From Actinomycetales bacterium (GTDB taxonomy: Bacteria > Actinomycetota > Actinomycetes > S36-B12), in assembly GCA_018970765.1 (NCBI GenBank), contig JAGWVT010000025.1, forward strand, positions 1 to 33,212: a stretch of 33,212 nucleotides of DNA, in the 5' to 3' direction. The position numbers and the translations under genes are program-made. The notes beneath the pieces are model-generated. The model ran no database searches and was not told the origin of the DNA. It worked only from the letters and a program-made list of their open reading frames with translations. This document shows positions 7,350 through 14,544 of the stretch, piece by piece (position 1 is the first letter of the stretch; each line of letters begins with the position of its first letter).

Positions 7350-8267
7350 GTGCAACCAAAGTCCGTGACCGTGCGTGTCCCGGCGAAGATCAATCTTCAG
7401 CTCGGCGTCGGTCCGCTGCGGGCTGATGGGTACCACGAACTCGTCACGGTCTTCCACGCGGTGAATATCTGCGACGACGTGATCGTTGAAGCGGCTACAC
7501 CTGGCGCAGGAATCAGCCTGGAGATGGTCGGGGAAGCATCGGTGGCGGCTGATGCCACCAACCTGGCATGGCGTGCAGCGCAGGTGCTGGCGGATGCCTC
7601 TGGAGTCGACCCGGACGTACACCTGCAGATTCATAAGCGGATTCCGGTTGCCGGCGGCATGGCGGGTGGAAGTGCCGATGCAGCGGCCGCTCTGGTTGCC
7701 TGCGATGCCCTCTGGCGATTGTCGACGGATCGTGCGGAACTGGCGCGCCTAGCCGCCACCCTGGGCTCGGACGTGCCGTTCGCCCTGCACGGTGGCACGG
7801 CGATTGGTACTGGGCGCGGTGAGCAACTCACAGACGTGTTGGCACGCGGGACGCTGCACTGGGTGTTAGCCATCGCCGAGGAAGGTCTGTCGACGCCTGC
7901 GGTCTACGCCGAATGCGATCGACTTCGCGCGGATGAGCGAGTGGATGACCCCGTGGTCTCCGAGGCACTCATGCAGGGCCTGCGCTCCGGGGATGCCCAG
8001 GCGGTTGGGCGAGCGCTGGCCAATGATCTGCAGTCTGCGGCGCTTAGCCTGCGCCCGGAACTGGGCCAAGTGCTGCAGGCCGGCGACGATCTTGGCGCAC
8101 TAGGAGGCATCGTCTCCGGCTCTGGTCCAACGTTGGCGTTCATCGTTGCGGACGAGGAACGCGCCTTGGACCTGGCGGTTGGGTTGATGTCGACCGGGCT
8201 GGTGCGGTCGGTGAAACGAGCCCATGGCCCGGTGCCGGGTGCGAAGGTGGTCAACGAGCGTTTGTGA
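7350..8267 (+). CDS. ispE: 4-diphosphocytidyl-2-C-methyl-D-erythritol kinase
   Basis: IspE phosphorylates CDP-methylerythritol at the 2-hydroxyl in the non-mevalonate isoprenoid pathway. This 305-residue GHMP kinase starts at GTG 7350, 4 nt after the rsmA stop. It shows VPAKINLQLGVGPLRADGYHEL at the N-terminus (family LxLGVGxxRxDGYHxL), the ATP-binding glycine loop PVAGGMAGGSADAAAAL and the C-terminal GGIVSGSGPTLAFIV. Its last 17 nt overlap the 3' end of the convergent tetR gene. Confidence 0.96.
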   Translation: MQPKSVTVRVPAKINLQLGVGPLRADGYHELVTVFHAVNICDDVIVEAATPGAGISLEMVGEASVAADATNLAWRAAQVLADASGVDPDVHLQIHKRIPVAGGMAGGSADAAAALVACDALWRLSTDRAELARLAATLGSDVPFALHGGTAIGTGRGEQLTDVLARGTLHWVLAIAEEGLSTPAVYAECDRLRADERVDDPVVSEALMQGLRSGDAQAVGRALANDLQSAALSLRPELGQVLQAGDDLGALGGIVSGSGPTLAFIVADEERALDLAVGLMSTGLVRSVKRAHGPVPGAKVVNERL

Positions 8268-8979
8268 TGAGCCGGGGTTTGGGGTCCATGTGTTCCAGAC
8301 CGTTCCAGGCCAAGTTCACCAGGTGCGCAACAACGTCCTCCTTGCGCGGCTTGCGAACGTCAAGCCACCACTGGCCGGTGAGTGCCACCATGCCAACCAG
8401 CATCTGTGAGTACATCGGTGCCAGCCGAGCACTGATTTTGTGGGCCTGAAATTCGCGTGCGAGCAGGTGCTCAACCTGGGCGGCCACGTCAATGATGAGG
8501 CTCGCGAATGAGCCTGTCTGCTGCGAGACCGGTGAGTCGCGCACCAGGATCCGAAAGCCGTCCGGGTACTCGTCGATGTAGTCGAACAGGGCCATACCCG
8601 CCTGCTCCAATAATTCCCGGGCAGAACCTGCAGTCAGCGCGTCGCCGATTGCGTTGAGCAGGTGGTTCATCTCGCGGTCGACCACGACTGCGTACAGGCC
8701 TTCCTTACCGCCGAAGTGCTCATAGACGACCGGTTTGGAAACGTCGGCTTTCGAGGCAATCTCTTCGACGCTCACCGCCTCGAAGCCCTTTTCGGCAAAG
8801 AGTTTGCGACCGACGTCGAGCAGTTGCTCGCGTCGCTCTTGGCCACTCATGCGTACTCGGTCGCGGCGACGGGGAGCGCGCCGAGCATCGCGACGTGACC
8901 CGTCGGCGGTTTCTATGAGGTCGACTTCGACCTCATTGGTGTCGCTCAGTTCGCGACTACCCATGTCTCGTCTTGCCAT
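8251..8979 (-). CDS. TetR-family regulator, likely of the adjacent desaturase
   Basis: 242-residue regulator with an unusually long acidic-then-basic N-terminal tail (about 40 residues ending in an Arg-rich run) before the TetR DNA-binding domain: REQLLDVGRKLFAEKGFEAVSVEEIA followed by the recognition helix region KADVSKPVVYEHFGGKEGLY, the classic TetR_N signature. The C-terminal ligand-binding part is all-helical as expected. It lies 12 nt downstream of the desaturase gene on the same strand, so the two form an operon. The overlapping palindromes upstream of that operon are its probable target, making this an autoregulated lipid-homeostasis switch (inference; the ligand may be an acyl-CoA, as for DesT-type regulators). 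Confidence 0.9.
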   Translation of the reverse strand: MARRDMGSRELSDTNEVEVDLIETADGSRRDARRAPRRRDRVRMSGQERREQLLDVGRKLFAEKGFEAVSVEEIASKADVSKPVVYEHFGGKEGLYAVVVDREMNHLLNAIGDALTAGSARELLEQAGMALFDYIDEYPDGFRILVRDSPVSQQTGSFASLIIDVAAQVEHLLAREFQAHKISARLAPMYSQMLVGMVALTGQWWLDVRKPRKEDVVAHLVNLAWNGLEHMDPKPRLITNAR

Positions 8980-8991
8980 CGCGCGTTGCCG

Positions 8992-9990
8992 TTACGTGGT
9001 TTCCGGCTCAACGTAGCCGCGCACTCGTGTGCGCATGGCTGGATCGACCAGCCGCGCAGCGATGCGCTGCGGCTTGGGCCAACGCACATCCGAGGCAAGC
9101 TTCAGGACCTCCAGAGTCCGAATCATCCGCGCGCTCGGATCGATCTGGCCCCGCAGCACGCCGTGGCGTGCGCAGGTCGGGTCTGAGTGGTGCAGGTTGT
9201 GCCAGGACTCACCGAAGGAAGGAATGGCAAGCCAAGCGACATTGCTCGATAGGTCACGTGCCTTGAATGGGCGCTTGCCGTACACGTGGCAGATCGAGTT
9301 GATTGACCAGGTGACGTGGTGCACCACCGCGATGCGAACCAGGCCCGCCCAGAAGAATGCGGTGAGCGCACCGACCCACGACCAGGTAAGCAGACCGCCA
9401 AGGAGTGCCGGCAGCAGGAGGCTCGCGGTGACGATTGCCGGAAACCAGCGGCTGATTGCACGCAGATCTGGATCGTCTGCGATGTCGGGGGCGTACTGAC
9501 GAATCGAACTCTGGTTCTCGTCGAAAAGCCAGGTCACGTGCGCATAGACCAAACCCTTGGCCACGGCACGGTGCGAGGTGCCGAAGCGCCAAGGTGAGTG
9601 GGGATCACCGACCTCGTCGGAAAACTTGTGGTGCTTGCGATGGTCCGCAACCCACTGCGCAAGCGAACCCTGAAGGGCCATCGATCCGGCAATGGCCAAT
9701 GCGATCTTGACCGGTCGCACCGCCTTGAACGATCCATGAGTGAAGTAGCGGTGATAGCCGACTGTGATGCCAACACCGGTGATTGCCCAAAACAGCGCCA
9801 GGATCCCCAGATCCACCCAGCTGAGCCAACCGCCCCACACCATGGGGATGGTGGCAAGTAGGGCAACCGTGGGGGCAACGATGAAGATGCCGATCGCGAT
9901 CTTCATGGCGACCGTCGGCGGTGCCTGGGTCAGGTCCACCTCGCCCTCGGGCGGGAACCCCAATTCCAGATCTAGTTCTGCCAGGCTCAT
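8992..9990 (-). CDS. Membrane acyl-CoA (delta-9-type) fatty acid desaturase
   Basis: Di-iron membrane desaturase of 332 residues introducing a double bond in fatty acyl chains, controlling membrane fluidity. All three histidine boxes are visible: HRYFTH (HX4H), DHRKHH (HX2HH) and WHNLHH (HX2HH). Four hydrophobic stretches lie in two pairs between the boxes, as in the stearoyl-CoA desaturase family. The ATG at 9990 is preceded by AAAGGAG with a 6-nt spacer; an in-frame TTG two codons earlier touches that site and is rejected. tetR follows in the same operon. The upstream region carries the palindrome cluster at 10034-10073. Confidence 0.94.
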   Translation of the reverse strand: MSLAELDLELGFPPEGEVDLTQAPPTVAMKIAIGIFIVAPTVALLATIPMVWGGWLSWVDLGILALFWAITGVGITVGYHRYFTHGSFKAVRPVKIALAIAGSMALQGSLAQWVADHRKHHKFSDEVGDPHSPWRFGTSHRAVAKGLVYAHVTWLFDENQSSIRQYAPDIADDPDLRAISRWFPAIVTASLLLPALLGGLLTWSWVGALTAFFWAGLVRIAVVHHVTWSINSICHVYGKRPFKARDLSSNVAWLAIPSFGESWHNLHHSDPTCARHGVLRGQIDPSARMIRTLEVLKLASDVRWPKPQRIAARLVDPAMRTRVRGYVEPETT

Positions 9991-10033
9991 CGTCAACTCC
10001 TTTGACTGTCATCGTGCCGGTTCGCTAACCTTC

Positions 10034-10073
10034 GTTACCGTAACTTACGGCACCGTAACCTACGGTAACGTAG
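10034..10073 (-). promoter_or_regulatory. Cluster of four overlapping palindromes, putative TetR operator
   Basis: Within 40 bp there are four perfect overlapping inverted repeats: GTTAC-c-GTAAC (10034-10044), CCGTAA-c-TTACGG (10038-10050), ACCGTA-acc-TACGGT (10052-10066) and CTACG-gtaa-CGTAG (10060-10073). The repeated half-site is (A)CCGTA/TACGG(T). On the minus strand the cluster includes TACGTT and TAGGTT, possible -10 boxes of the desaturase gene, so bound regulator would block transcription. It also abuts the -35 region of the tRNA-Gln promoter. The adjacent tetR product is the obvious binder; that link is inferred. Confidence 0.75.
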
Positions 10074-10075
10074 CA

Positions 10076-10106
10076 TTGTGAAGTCGTCAAGGATTTCGCC
10101 TAGGGT
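10076..10106 (+). promoter_or_regulatory. Probable promoter of tRNA-Gln
   Basis: TTGTGA (10076-10081) and TAGGGT (10101-10106) are -35 and -10 candidates with a 19-nt spacer. The expected start lies about 6 nt before the mature tRNA 5' end at 10119. The -35 lies 3 nt from the palindrome cluster. Confidence 0.4.
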
Positions 10107-10118
10107 TGGCGGACGCAA

Positions 10119-10189
10119 TCCCGGGTCGTCTAGCGGCAGGACAGCGGACTTTGAATCCGTCAACGGTGGTTCGATCCCACCCCCGGGAG
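10119..10189 (+). tRNA. tRNA-Gln, anticodon TTG (reads CAA)
   Basis: The cloverleaf folds by hand. The acceptor stem TCCCGGG (10119-10125) pairs with CCCGGGA (10182-10188), and the discriminator is G10189. The D-arm is GTC/GAC. The anticodon arm is GCGGA-CTTTGAA-TCCGT with anticodon TTG at 10151-10153. The T-arm is GTGGTTCGATCCCAC with the standard TTCGA loop. The 3' CCA is not encoded, as is common in actinobacteria, so it must be added by nucleotidyltransferase. The gene lies between the divergent desaturase operon and the toxin-antitoxin pair. Confidence 0.96.
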
Positions 10190-10227
10190 CACATCGTGAC
10201 TGGCAGCTTGTGGGCTTTCAGGTCTAG

Positions 10228-10248
10228 GTGATATCACGCTGCTATCGT
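10228..10248 (+). promoter_or_regulatory. Palindrome plus -10 box of the toxin-antitoxin operon
   Basis: GTGATATCAC (10228-10237) is a perfect 10-bp palindrome placed in the spacer just upstream of a -10 candidate, TATCGT (10243-10248). The -10 is 7 nt from GTG 10256, suggesting a leaderless antitoxin mRNA. The palindrome position fits an autorepression operator for a ribbon-helix-helix antitoxin. Confidence 0.5.
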
Positions 10249-10255
10249 TGTGCTC

Positions 10256-10534
10256 GTGACGGACATGCTCATCAGGGATATCCCGGCAGACGTCCATCAG
10301 CGCCTGAAAGAGGCGGCGCTTCGTCGCGGGCAGTCATTGCAGCAGTTCCTGCGTGGGGAGTTGACCGCGCTGTGTGAACGATCCAGCATTGAAGAGTTGT
10401 TCGCTGAACTCCTGCAGGCTCATGGAAGTGTCTCGCGCCCGGTCAACTCTGAGGACGTCGTTCATGAACTCCACGAAGAGCGTGAACGGCGCGCGGAACA
10501 TCTTGAACGGTTGATTGTTGACCCTGGTCGTTGA
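10256..10534 (+). CDS. VapB/FitA-like antitoxin (ribbon-helix-helix)
   Basis: Small protein of 92 residues beginning TDMLIRDIPADVHQRLKEAA, the beta-strand plus first helix of a FitA-like ribbon-helix-helix domain, followed by RRGQSLQQFLRGEL, the second helix. The rest is charged and probably disordered until it wraps the toxin. The GTG at 10256 is favoured because it lies 7 nt after a TATCGT box; GTG 10250 is also in frame. The 3' end overlaps the toxin start by 20 nt, the usual antitoxin-first arrangement. It should neutralise the PIN toxin and repress its own operon. Confidence 0.85.
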   Translation: MTDMLIRDIPADVHQRLKEAALRRGQSLQQFLRGELTALCERSSIEELFAELLQAHGSVSRPVNSEDVVHELHEERERRAEHLERLIVDPGR

Positions 10535-10916
10535 CGCTTCAGTGATCGTCGAAATCGCTTTGGGTGATGACACCCCCAAGCGTCGACGACTCGTGAAGTT
10601 CCTCCTTGACGATGCTCCGTTGGTCGCAACCGACTATGTCGATATTGAGGTAGCCAATGCCGTCGGTCGAGCTATGCGTCGGGGTGCCCTCAGCGTGGGA
10701 GAGGCTCAACGTGTGAGCAAGCTGGTCGCGATGCTGCCAATGATGCGGTTGCCGACTCGGGCGCTTTCAGGCCGCTTAGTGGAACTGATGCACAACCATT
10801 CGGCCTACGACAGTGGCTATATCGCTATCGCGGAGGCCCTTCAGGCCCCGCTGGTCACCTTGGATCGGGGTATGGCAGCGAGCCCCGTTGCCACCTGCCC
10901 CTTCGTGCTGGTCTAG
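10515..10916 (+). CDS. VapC-like PIN-domain ribonuclease toxin
   Basis: 133-residue PIN-domain protein; VapC toxins cleave specific tRNAs or rRNA in a Mg2+-dependent way. The acidic residues of the active site are present: D7 in VVDASVIVE, E45 in DYVDIEVAN, D99 in SAYDSGYIAIAEAL and D117 in LVTLDRGM. The protein therefore looks intact and active. The start is TTG (10515, or 10518), overlapping the antitoxin gene, so toxin translation is probably coupled and weak. The pair sits just after the tRNA-Gln gene, between otherwise conserved housekeeping genes, which suggests insertion as an accessory module. Confidence 0.88.
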   Translation: MLTLVVDASVIVEIALGDDTPKRRRLVKFLLDDAPLVATDYVDIEVANAVGRAMRRGALSVGEAQRVSKLVAMLPMMRLPTRALSGRLVELMHNHSAYDSGYIAIAEALQAPLVTLDRGMAASPVATCPFVLV

Positions 10917-10926
10917 CTGAGGTGCG

Positions 10927-10945
10927 CTGACCTGCTCGCGGTCAG
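10927..10945 (+). terminator. Weak terminator-like hairpin after the toxin gene
   Basis: CTGACC-tgctcgc-GGTCAG forms a 6-bp perfect stem 11 nt after the toxin stop. No T-run follows, so termination by this structure is uncertain. It lies immediately upstream of the glmU promoter. Confidence 0.35.
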
Positions 10946-10959
10946 GCTCGACCCTTCAT

Positions 10960-10965
10960 TACGCT
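10960..10965 (+). promoter_or_regulatory. -10 box of glmU (leaderless)
   Basis: TACGCT is followed by 6 nt and the GTG of glmU at 10972. No Shine-Dalgarno is present. This promoter would drive the long glmU-prs and following genes independently of the toxin-antitoxin operon. Confidence 0.55.
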
Positions 10966-10971
10966 CGGGCC

Positions 10972-12441
10972 GTGACAACACGTGCGGCAGCCGGGCCCGC
11001 CGTGGTCATCCTGGCCGCTGGTGAGGGCACCCGGATGCGTTCACGTACGCCCAAGGTGCTGCACGCGATCGCTGGGCGCTCGATGTTGGGCCATGTCATC
11101 GAGGCAGCCTCGGCACTTGAGCCGGAGCACCTCATCGTGGTGGTCGGTCACGGCCGTGAGCAGGTCGTGGAACATCTCGCCGAGATAGCGCCCTGGGCAA
11201 TTCCGGTCGTGCAGAATGAGCAGCGGGGCACCGGCCATGCCCTGCGTGTTGCGCTGGAGACCATGACGGAACGCAACCTGGTTACCAGTGAAATCGTCGT
11301 GCTCTCCGGCGATACGCCCCTACTGACAGACGCAACCCTGGTGGGTTTGATGGCCGACCATGCCGCGAGCAGGAGCGGGGCTGCAGCGGCGACCGTGCTC
11401 ACCGTGCGACTGAGCGACCCGAGTGGGTATGGCCGGGTCATACGTGCAGCCGACGGCACGTTGGCACGCATTGTCGAGGATCGCGATGCCACGGCTGATG
11501 AGGCAGCGGTGGATGAGATCAACACCGGAATGTACGTCTTCCAAGCTGAGCCCCTGCGCAGCATGTTGGGTCGAATCAGCACCAACAATGCGCAAGGGGA
11601 GGAGTACCTCACTGAGGTAGTTGCACTCATGTGCCAGGACGGACTCGACGTGCGCGCCAGTCAGGCCGCCAATGCCGACGAGGTGATGGGTGTCAACGAT
11701 CGAGCGCAACTGGCCCAGGCCGCTGCCTTGCTGCGCGATCGCATCAACGGCGACTGGCTTCGTGCCGGGGTCTGGATCCTCGATCCGACGAGCACCTGGA
11801 TCGATGTCGACGTCGACCTTGCACCCGACGTAACACTGCTACCCGGGACGCATCTGCGCGGCCCCACGTCTATCGCCACCGGTGCCAAAGTGGGACCTGG
11901 GACCACCTTGATCTCCTGCGAGGTTGGTGAGCGTTCCGAACTCATCCACACCTGGGCTGAACTGGCTGTGGTCGGCAGCGATTGCTCAGTTGGACCGTTC
12001 ACCTATCTGCGACCGGGGACACAGCTTGGGGATGGGGCCAAGGCGGGTGCCTACGTGGAGATCAAAAACTCGACTGTCGGTGCAGATGCCAAGGTGCCGC
12101 ACCTTTCCTACGTTGGTGACGCGGAGATCGGGGAGGGTACGAACATCGGTGCGGCGACGGTCTTCGTCAATTACGACGGTGTCGCCAAGCATCGGACGGT
12201 GATCGGTCGCCATGTGCGGATCGGTTCGGACACGATGCTGGTAGCCCCCGTCGAGGTTGGCGATGGGGCTTACACGGCAGCAGGGTCGGTCATCACCGAG
12301 GATGTGCCACCGGGTGCCATGGCGGTGGCCCGGGGTAAGCAACGCAATGTGCTCGGCTGGGTAGCCAGACGACGAGCCGGGACCACGTCGGCGCAGGTGG
12401 CCGAGGAGGCCGAACGGAACGCACCTGGGAGGGATGCATGA
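10972..12441 (+). CDS. glmU: Bifunctional GlcN-1-P acetyltransferase / GlcNAc-1-P uridyltransferase
   Basis: GlmU makes UDP-GlcNAc for peptidoglycan in two steps, cytoplasmic, 489 residues. The N-terminal uridyltransferase has VVILAAGEGTRMRSRTPKVLH (about residues 11-31) and LSGDTPLL. NEQRGTGHAL and the EINTGMYVF region match the sugar-binding part. The C-terminal left-handed beta-helix (about 265-470) contains RPGTQLGDGAKAGAYVEIKN, VPHLSYVGDAEIGEGTNIGA with the catalytic histidine region, and VNYDGVAKHRT. The gene ends with ATGA overlapping prs. Its GTG start is probably leaderless. Confidence 0.97.
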   Translation: MTTRAAAGPAVVILAAGEGTRMRSRTPKVLHAIAGRSMLGHVIEAASALEPEHLIVVVGHGREQVVEHLAEIAPWAIPVVQNEQRGTGHALRVALETMTERNLVTSEIVVLSGDTPLLTDATLVGLMADHAASRSGAAAATVLTVRLSDPSGYGRVIRAADGTLARIVEDRDATADEAAVDEINTGMYVFQAEPLRSMLGRISTNNAQGEEYLTEVVALMCQDGLDVRASQAANADEVMGVNDRAQLAQAAALLRDRINGDWLRAGVWILDPTSTWIDVDVDLAPDVTLLPGTHLRGPTSIATGAKVGPGTTLISCEVGERSELIHTWAELAVVGSDCSVGPFTYLRPGTQLGDGAKAGAYVEIKNSTVGADAKVPHLSYVGDAEIGEGTNIGAATVFVNYDGVAKHRTVIGRHVRIGSDTMLVAPVEVGDGAYTAAGSVITEDVPPGAMAVARGKQRNVLGWVARRRAGTTSAQVAEEAERNAPGRDA

Positions 12442-13439
12442 CTGACTCGGTTGTCCTGCCAAAGAAGCGCTTGGTGCTGCTCGCCGGTCGATCGCATCCG
12501 GAGCTAGCCAATCAGGTCGCCGATGAGTTGGACGTGCCGCTGTCCAAGACCTTGGCCTACGACTTTGCCAACGGCGAGATATTCGTCCGCTTCCAGGAGT
12601 CCGTTCGTGGCTGTGACGCTTTCGTCCTACAAAGTCACACGAACCCGATCAACACCTGGATTATGGAACAACTCATCATGGTTGACGCGCTCAAGCGCGC
12701 TTCAGCCAAGCGGATTACGGTCATCATGCCGTTCTATGGGTATGCGCGGCAGGACAAGAAGCACCGCGGGCGTGAGCCGATCTCAGCACGACTGATGGCG
12801 GATCTGTTCAAGACCGCCGGTGCAGATCGCCTGATGACCGTGGATCTGCATACCTCGCAGATCCAGGGGTTCTTCGATGGCCCCGTCGACCATCTCTTCG
12901 CTCTTCCGCTGCTGGCCGGGCATGTGGCAAGCCGAGTCGATCGATCGCGTATCACCGTGGTGTCGCCGGATGCCGGTCGTGTGCGCGTTGCCGAGCGTTG
13001 GACGGATGTACTCGGCGCGCCGCTGGCCATCATCCACAAGCGGCGCGATCCGGACGTGCCCAACCATGTTCGCGTGTTCGAGGTTGTCGGTGACGTTCGA
13101 GATCGGGTCTGCGTTGTGGTTGACGACATGATCGACACCGGCGGCACGATCGTGAAGGCATCCGAAACGCTCTTCGAGAACGGCGCGGCACAGGTAATCG
13201 TTGCTGCAACCCACGGCATCCTCTCCCCACCGGCCCGTGAGCGCCTCCAGGAATCGGCAATCTCCGAAGTCATCGTGACGGACACTCTGCCCATTCCCGC
13301 CGACAACCAATTCGAAAAGCTCACGATCCTGTCGATCGCACCGATCCTTGCGAAAGCGATCTCGGAGGTGTTCACGGATGGATCCGTGACCAGCATGTTC
13401 GAGGACCCGCCGGCCAATGGCGTGCCCTCGTCGCACTAG
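12438..13439 (+). CDS. prs: Ribose-phosphate pyrophosphokinase (PRPP synthetase)
   Basis: Transfers pyrophosphate from ATP to ribose-5-phosphate, giving PRPP for purine, pyrimidine, His, Trp and NAD synthesis and, in actinobacteria, decaprenyl-phospho-arabinose. It has 333 residues. Signatures: FANGEIFVRFQESVRG, MPFYGYARQDKKHRGREPIS, MTVDLHTSQIQGFF, the flexible-loop region HKRRD and the PRPP-binding VVVDDMIDTGGTI. ATG 12438 overlaps the glmU stop (ATGA), so the two are translationally coupled. glmU-prs adjacency is conserved in actinobacteria. Confidence 0.97.
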   Translation: MTDSVVLPKKRLVLLAGRSHPELANQVADELDVPLSKTLAYDFANGEIFVRFQESVRGCDAFVLQSHTNPINTWIMEQLIMVDALKRASAKRITVIMPFYGYARQDKKHRGREPISARLMADLFKTAGADRLMTVDLHTSQIQGFFDGPVDHLFALPLLAGHVASRVDRSRITVVSPDAGRVRVAERWTDVLGAPLAIIHKRRDPDVPNHVRVFEVVGDVRDRVCVVVDDMIDTGGTIVKASETLFENGAAQVIVAATHGILSPPARERLQESAISEVIVTDTLPIPADNQFEKLTILSIAPILAKAISEVFTDGSVTSMFEDPPANGVPSSH

Positions 13440-13594
13440 AGCCCTCGGCCACCCCCTAGACTTCAGTCCTCGGCGAGGGTGGTGCGCTGGCGCAAGTCGG
13501 CCAGTGGCGACACCGTGATCGACGACGATCGACGCAATCGCGTTCGCCGGGGCCGCATTACTGGCACACACCAGACAGTTGCAAAGGGAGCCCC

Positions 13595-13954
13595 ATGTCC
13601 AAGACAGCAGGTGAGGTCGCAATTGCGGCCGAGGCACGTTCCGACTTTGGCAAGGGCGCCGCACGGCGGTTGCGTCGCGCTGGTCGCATCCCGGCCGTGG
13701 TCTACGGCAAGGGCAAGGACCTGAAGCACATCAGCCTGCCGGGCCATGAACTTGAACTCGCTCTGCGTGATCCACGCGTGGTCCTCGTCGTCAGCATCGA
13801 TGGAGCGTCTCTACTCACCCGGGCGCAGGAGATCCAGCGCGATCCGGTACGTCGCAACCTCGAGCACGTCGATCTCGTGGTGATTGATCGCACCGAGGCC
13901 GATGCGCGTGTGCAGGCGGGGATCGCTGCGGCACAGGAGACCGTCGAGGCGTGA
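13595..13954 (+). CDS. rplY: Short ribosomal protein bL25 (lacking the CTC C-terminal domain)
   Basis: 5S rRNA-binding ribosomal protein of 119 residues. The N-terminal L25 fold is clear: AEARSDFGKGAARRLRRAGRIPAVVYG, HISLPGHELELALRD and QRDPVRRNLEHVDLVVI. In most actinobacteria this protein is the long CTC/TL5 form of about 190-220 residues; here it stops after a short alanine-rich tail. The stop TGA overlaps the GTG start of pth (GTGA), so the short form seems genuine rather than a recent frameshift. The ATG has AAAGGGAG 4 nt upstream. The 155 nt before it (13440-13594) contain a CCTCG-g-CGAGG dyad at 13468-13478 and a GATCGAC direct repeat but no recognisable gene. Confidence 0.92.
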   Translation: MSKTAGEVAIAAEARSDFGKGAARRLRRAGRIPAVVYGKGKDLKHISLPGHELELALRDPRVVLVVSIDGASLLTRAQEIQRDPVRRNLEHVDLVVIDRTEADARVQAGIAAAQETVEA

Positions 13955-14535
13955 CCTGGCTGCTCGCCGGTCTGGGAAATCCCGGATCGGAGTACGCCAA
14001 TACCCGCCACAATGTCGGCTTCTGGCTAGCCGAGGCGGTGGTCCGCGATTGCGGAGGCAGTCTTTCGCGTCACAAGCGGGCGCAGGCCTTGGTCTGCGAG
14101 ACACGGATTGGCGGCCTGCCGGGTGAACGGATTGTGGTAACCGAGCCACTGTCCTTCATGAATGCATCGGGTGGACCGGTCAAAGCCCTGTTGGACTTCT
14201 ACTCGGTGCCGGTGTCAAATCTCATCGTCGCGCACGATGAGTTGGACATCCCATTGGGGAGCATTCGCGTCAAGTCAGGTGGCGGAGACAATGGGCATAA
14301 CGGCCTACGCAGTATTCGATCGGCGCTGGGTACCGGCGATTTCCTGCGCATACGGCTGGGCATCGGGCGTCCGCCTGGACGACAGGATCCGGCCGACTTC
14401 GTGCTGAAGCCATTTACCTCCGACCAACGTCCAGAGGCGCAGACGATGGTCGAGCGAAGTGTTGGTGCGGTCGAGATGCTGGTGTTGCAGGGCCTGGCCG
14501 CTACTCAGAACGTTTACAACAGTGATCCACAGTGA
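13951..14535 (+). CDS. pth: Peptidyl-tRNA hydrolase
   Basis: Releases peptides from prematurely dropped peptidyl-tRNA so the tRNA can be recycled; cytoplasmic, 194 residues. The motifs LLAGLGNPGSEYANTRHNVGF (with the catalytic His of the NTRHN motif), EPLSFMNASGGPV, VAHDELDIPLGSIRVKSGGG and NGHNGLRSI are all intact. GTG 13951 overlaps the rplY stop by 4 nt, consistent with the conserved rplY-pth pair. Confidence 0.97.
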   Translation: MTWLLAGLGNPGSEYANTRHNVGFWLAEAVVRDCGGSLSRHKRAQALVCETRIGGLPGERIVVTEPLSFMNASGGPVKALLDFYSVPVSNLIVAHDELDIPLGSIRVKSGGGDNGHNGLRSIRSALGTGDFLRIRLGIGRPPGRQDPADFVLKPFTSDQRPEAQTMVERSVGAVEMLVLQGLAATQNVYNSDPQ

Positions 14536-14544
14536 TGAGCAGCG

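Noticed and set aside
10927-10945. Strong intrinsic terminator after the toxin gene
   Set aside because: The hairpin is only 6 bp and lacks a T-run, so it is kept only as a weak candidate.
13440-13594. Possible small RNA or gene before rplY
   Set aside because: Only a short dyad and a GATCGAC direct repeat are visible; no open frame with a ribosome site and no recognisable RNA fold, so it is treated as leader and promoter DNA.
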